Source: Longispora albida DSM 44784 (GTDB taxonomy: Bacteria; Actinomycetota; Actinomycetes; Mycobacteriales; Micromonosporaceae). From it: 53,708 nt of DNA. The position numbers and the translations under genes were made by a program. Positions 51,791 to 53,708 of this stretch are shown here, one piece after another. Every line of letters starts with the position of its first letter. Positions within the stretch are counted from its first letter, which is position 1. Below the pieces are notes generated by a model. It was not told where the DNA came from. It did not search any database and was given only the letters and a program-made list of their open reading frames with translations. The stretch lies in contig NZ_KB903839.1 of the NCBI RefSeq assembly GCF_000379825.1, positions 1 through 53,708 of the forward strand. Reading direction: 5' to 3'.

Positions 51791-52120
51791 GTGTCCTGGT
51801 TCCGGCGCAAGCCCAAGCAGCCCACAGACCGGATGGCGGACAAGTCCCTGGTCGGTGCGGACCTCGAGCACCTGCGCACCTTCGCGCGTTCCCGGCACGG
51901 CGTCGAGGCGTACCTGGAGCCGAAGACCGCGGTCACCGAGACCACCGTCGTGCTGATCGCGCACGACGGGGAGTGGACGCGCCGCCGGGTGACCGGCCCC
52001 GACGCGGCCGGCAAGCTCGCGACCGAGCTGGGCATCCCGCTGTACGAGGTCACCAAGGTCGGCTACCCGACGCGGATGCGCGAGTTCAACGCCCGGCGGA
52101 AGGCCGCAGGGGAGCAGTAG
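51791..52120 (+). CDS. Conserved hypothetical protein between lpd and pepA
   Basis: 109 residues beginning MSWFRRKPKQPTDRMADKS. Seen: HLRTFARSRHGVEAYLEPKTAVTETTVVLIAHDGEWTRRRV...AGKLATELGIPLYEVTKVGYPTRMREFNARRK. The gene is a regular neighbour of pepA in actinobacteria, but the function is not known. GTG 51791 has GGAGG 5 nt upstream. The stop codon lies inside the loop of a hairpin terminator. Confidence 0.85.
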   Translation: MSWFRRKPKQPTDRMADKSLVGADLEHLRTFARSRHGVEAYLEPKTAVTETTVVLIAHDGEWTRRRVTGPDAAGKLATELGIPLYEVTKVGYPTRMREFNARRKAAGEQ

Positions 52121-52133
52121 CCCCCTGCGGCCT
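52101..52133. terminator. Hairpin spanning the stop codon of the 51791 gene
   Basis: AGGCCGCAGGGG (52101-52112) pairs with CCCCTGCGGCCT (52122-52133), a perfect 12-bp stem whose loop holds the TAG stop. It lies between the rightward gene and the convergent pepA. Confidence 0.75.
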
Positions 52134-52148
52134 CCCGCGCTGGCGGTT

Positions 52149-53666
52149 CTAGCCGTTGAGCGCGATGTCGTCGATCGTCTCGAGCAGGGTGCGGACCGGC
52201 ACGCCGGTGCTGCCCTTGGTGACGTAGCCGTAGGCCTCGCCCGAGTGGTAGGACGGGCCGGCGATGTCGATGTGCGCGAACTGCACGCCCTCCGACACGA
52301 ACTCCGACAGGAAGATGCCGCCCTGGAGCATGTGGCCGCCCCGGTCCATCCCGGCCGAGACCTGGAGGATGTCCGCGATGTCCGACTCCATGTTCTTCTT
52401 GATGTCGTCCGGCAGCGGCATGGCCCAGCCGGGCTCGCCGACCCGGTCGCCGGCCGCCTGCACGCGGGCGGTCAGCTCGGGGGTGCCCATCAGGCCGGAG
52501 ACCCGCTTGCCGAGCGCGACGACCTGGCCGCCGGTCAGGGTGGCGGTCTCCAGCAGGTAGTCCGGGTTGTCCTCGCAGGCCCGCGCGAGGGCGTCGCCCA
52601 GGATCATCCGGCCCTCGGCGTCGGTGTTGAGCACCTCGACCTTCTTGCCGCCGTACATGGTGACGATGTCACCGGGGCGGTAGGCGGAACCGGAGGCCAT
52701 GTTCTCGGCCATCGGGATGTAGGCGACGATCTCGACGGACGGCTTGAGGGCCGCGACGGCGAGCATGGTGGCGGCCACGGCTGCGGCACCGCCCATGTCG
52801 CTCTTCATCTCCCACATGCCGGCGGCCGGCTTGATGGAGACGCCGCCGGTGTCGAAGGTGATGCCCTTGCCGACCAGCGCCACCTTCTTGCCCGAGCTGG
52901 CGCCCTTGGGGGTGTACGCCAGGCGGACCATCCGGGGGAGCGCCTCGGAGCCCATGCCGACGGCGAGGATGCCGCCGTAGCCACCGGCCTGCAGCGCCTT
53001 CTCGTCGAGCACCTCGACCTCGAGGCCGGCCTTCTTGGCCGCCTCTGCGACGAAGTCGGCGAACGACGGCGGGCGCAGCTCGTTCGGGGCGGTGTTCACC
53101 CAGTCGCGGCACTGGGCCACGGCGTCGGCGACCACACCGGCCCGGCTGATCTCGGCCTGGGCCGCGGCGTCGTCGGCGGCGGGGACCAGGACGGTCACCG
53201 TGCCGACGGCGTCCTTACCTGACGGCTTCGACTTGTACCCGGCGAACTGGTACGAGCCGAGCAGCGCGCCCTCGGCCACTGCCCGCAGGCCGCCGTCCTC
53301 TTCGGACAGCGCGGGCAGGGCGAGCGCGACCTTGGCGGAGCCGGCCAGGGCACGGACGGCCGAACCGGAGGCGCGGCGCAGGTTCTCGGCGGGGGCGGTG
53401 CCCGGCTTGCCGAGGCCGACGGCGGCGATCACCGGGGCGGTGGTGGCACCGAGCGAGGCGAGCTTGGTGACCTCGCCAACGGAGCCGGTCGCGCCGAGCA
53501 GGGCAAGGGTCGCGGCGAGCTTGCCGTCGAAGGCGGCGTCGACACCCTCGGCACCCTGAGCCAGCAAGGGGGCAGCGGCGGGGTCTTCGTCGCTGTACAC
53601 GCCGACGACGATGGCGTCGACGGGAAGTTCTGCCGGATCGGTGTCGGCGAGGGCGAGCGTGGTCAC
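52149..53666 (-). CDS. pepA: Leucyl aminopeptidase (M17)
   Basis: Removes N-terminal residues from peptides; hexameric, two metal ions. Seen: an N-terminal macro-like domain (1-165), then the catalytic domain with VALVGKGITFDTGGVSIKP, MKSDMGGAAAVAATM and the metal-binding signature NTDAEGRMILGDALA (near 347-361). 505 residues. GTG 53666 is the start. Only 42 bp of upstream sequence remain before the window ends. The frame is intact; the usual role in peptide turnover is expected. Confidence 0.96.
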   Translation of the reverse strand: MTTLALADTDPAELPVDAIVVGVYSDEDPAAAPLLAQGAEGVDAAFDGKLAATLALLGATGSVGEVTKLASLGATTAPVIAAVGLGKPGTAPAENLRRASGSAVRALAGSAKVALALPALSEEDGGLRAVAEGALLGSYQFAGYKSKPSGKDAVGTVTVLVPAADDAAAQAEISRAGVVADAVAQCRDWVNTAPNELRPPSFADFVAEAAKKAGLEVEVLDEKALQAGGYGGILAVGMGSEALPRMVRLAYTPKGASSGKKVALVGKGITFDTGGVSIKPAAGMWEMKSDMGGAAAVAATMLAVAALKPSVEIVAYIPMAENMASGSAYRPGDIVTMYGGKKVEVLNTDAEGRMILGDALARACEDNPDYLLETATLTGGQVVALGKRVSGLMGTPELTARVQAAGDRVGEPGWAMPLPDDIKKNMESDIADILQVSAGMDRGGHMLQGGIFLSEFVSEGVQFAHIDIAGPSYHSGEAYGYVTKGSTGVPVRTLLETIDDIALNG

Positions 53667-53708
53667 ACGAAGCTCCGTTGGTCGGTGGATAACGATTTCC
53701 TCAGCGAT

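Overview
The window is a GC-rich actinobacterial chromosome segment, most like Micromonosporaceae. Evidence: GTG starts and NGTGA stop/start overlaps are common, F420 enzymes are present (NpdG and LLM- and PPOX-type oxidoreductases), proteins of SCO5389 type occur, and the gene order glnA2-glnE-glnA1-RDD-DUF4191-lipA-lipB is the one known from Mycobacterium and Streptomyces relatives. The assignment to Micromonosporaceae is inference. The left edge carries the tail of an IS5-type transposase; the rest reads as ordinary core chromosome with inserted accessory genes.

Layout. 1-5270: IS remnant, then a left-running operon def-tsaD-PPOX-cobL-cobM-cobK-VOC whose first six genes overlap by 1-4 nt. 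5651-8065: small conserved protein, a lysine/alanine-rich histone-H1-like protein with a strong terminator, and an RNB ribonuclease. 8052-10997 (left-running): GNAT, cobalamin-binding-type receptor, NpdG, panB. 11113-12560: ECF sigma factor and its membrane partner, with a possible self-recognised promoter. 12592-22036: nadE, then right-running glnA2, a small kinase-like protein, VOC, a glutamine amidotransferase and glnE; a beta-lactamase-fold hydrolase and a WYL regulator run left. 22206-31628: accessory block (secreted V8-type protease, lipoprotein, secreted beta-propeller, nitroreductase, two divergent membrane proteins including an MptB-like mannosyltransferase, CutA). 31689-40809: glnA1 with a GlnR-type box, RDD, an ALF-repeat LAxTG surface protein, DUF4191, lipA, then archaeal-type aspS2 and a Fic protein lying between lipA and lipB. 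40891-44923: two acetyltransferases and a three-gene SCO5388/5389-like operon. 44996-48333: DUF4352 protein, secreted protein plus lipoprotein class F sortase, epimerase, small conserved protein. 48401-53666: E2 and E3 of the 2-oxoacid dehydrogenases, a small protein, and pepA.

How the genes fit together: GlnA1, GlnA2, GlnE and a GlnR-type site form a nitrogen-assimilation cluster; LipA and LipB make the lipoyl cofactor used by the E2 protein and recycled by the E3 protein encoded 8-12 kb downstream; cobK/L/M plus the BtuF-like receptor concern cobalamin.

The two most notable signals are not protein genes. (1) The aspS2 leader at 37535-37688 has every element of a translational (class II) T-box riboswitch: a very short Stem I with GAC and AAC in its loop, a perfect core T-box, and mutually exclusive antisequestrator and Shine-Dalgarno sequestrator helices. 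(2) Four intergenic elements (15738-15855, 18583-18705, 24951-25030, 36384-36500) share terminal arms and a flank; three share an invariant heptaloop CGGTGTT on stems whose sequence differs but whose pairing is kept, which points to a mobile or functional structured repeat family.
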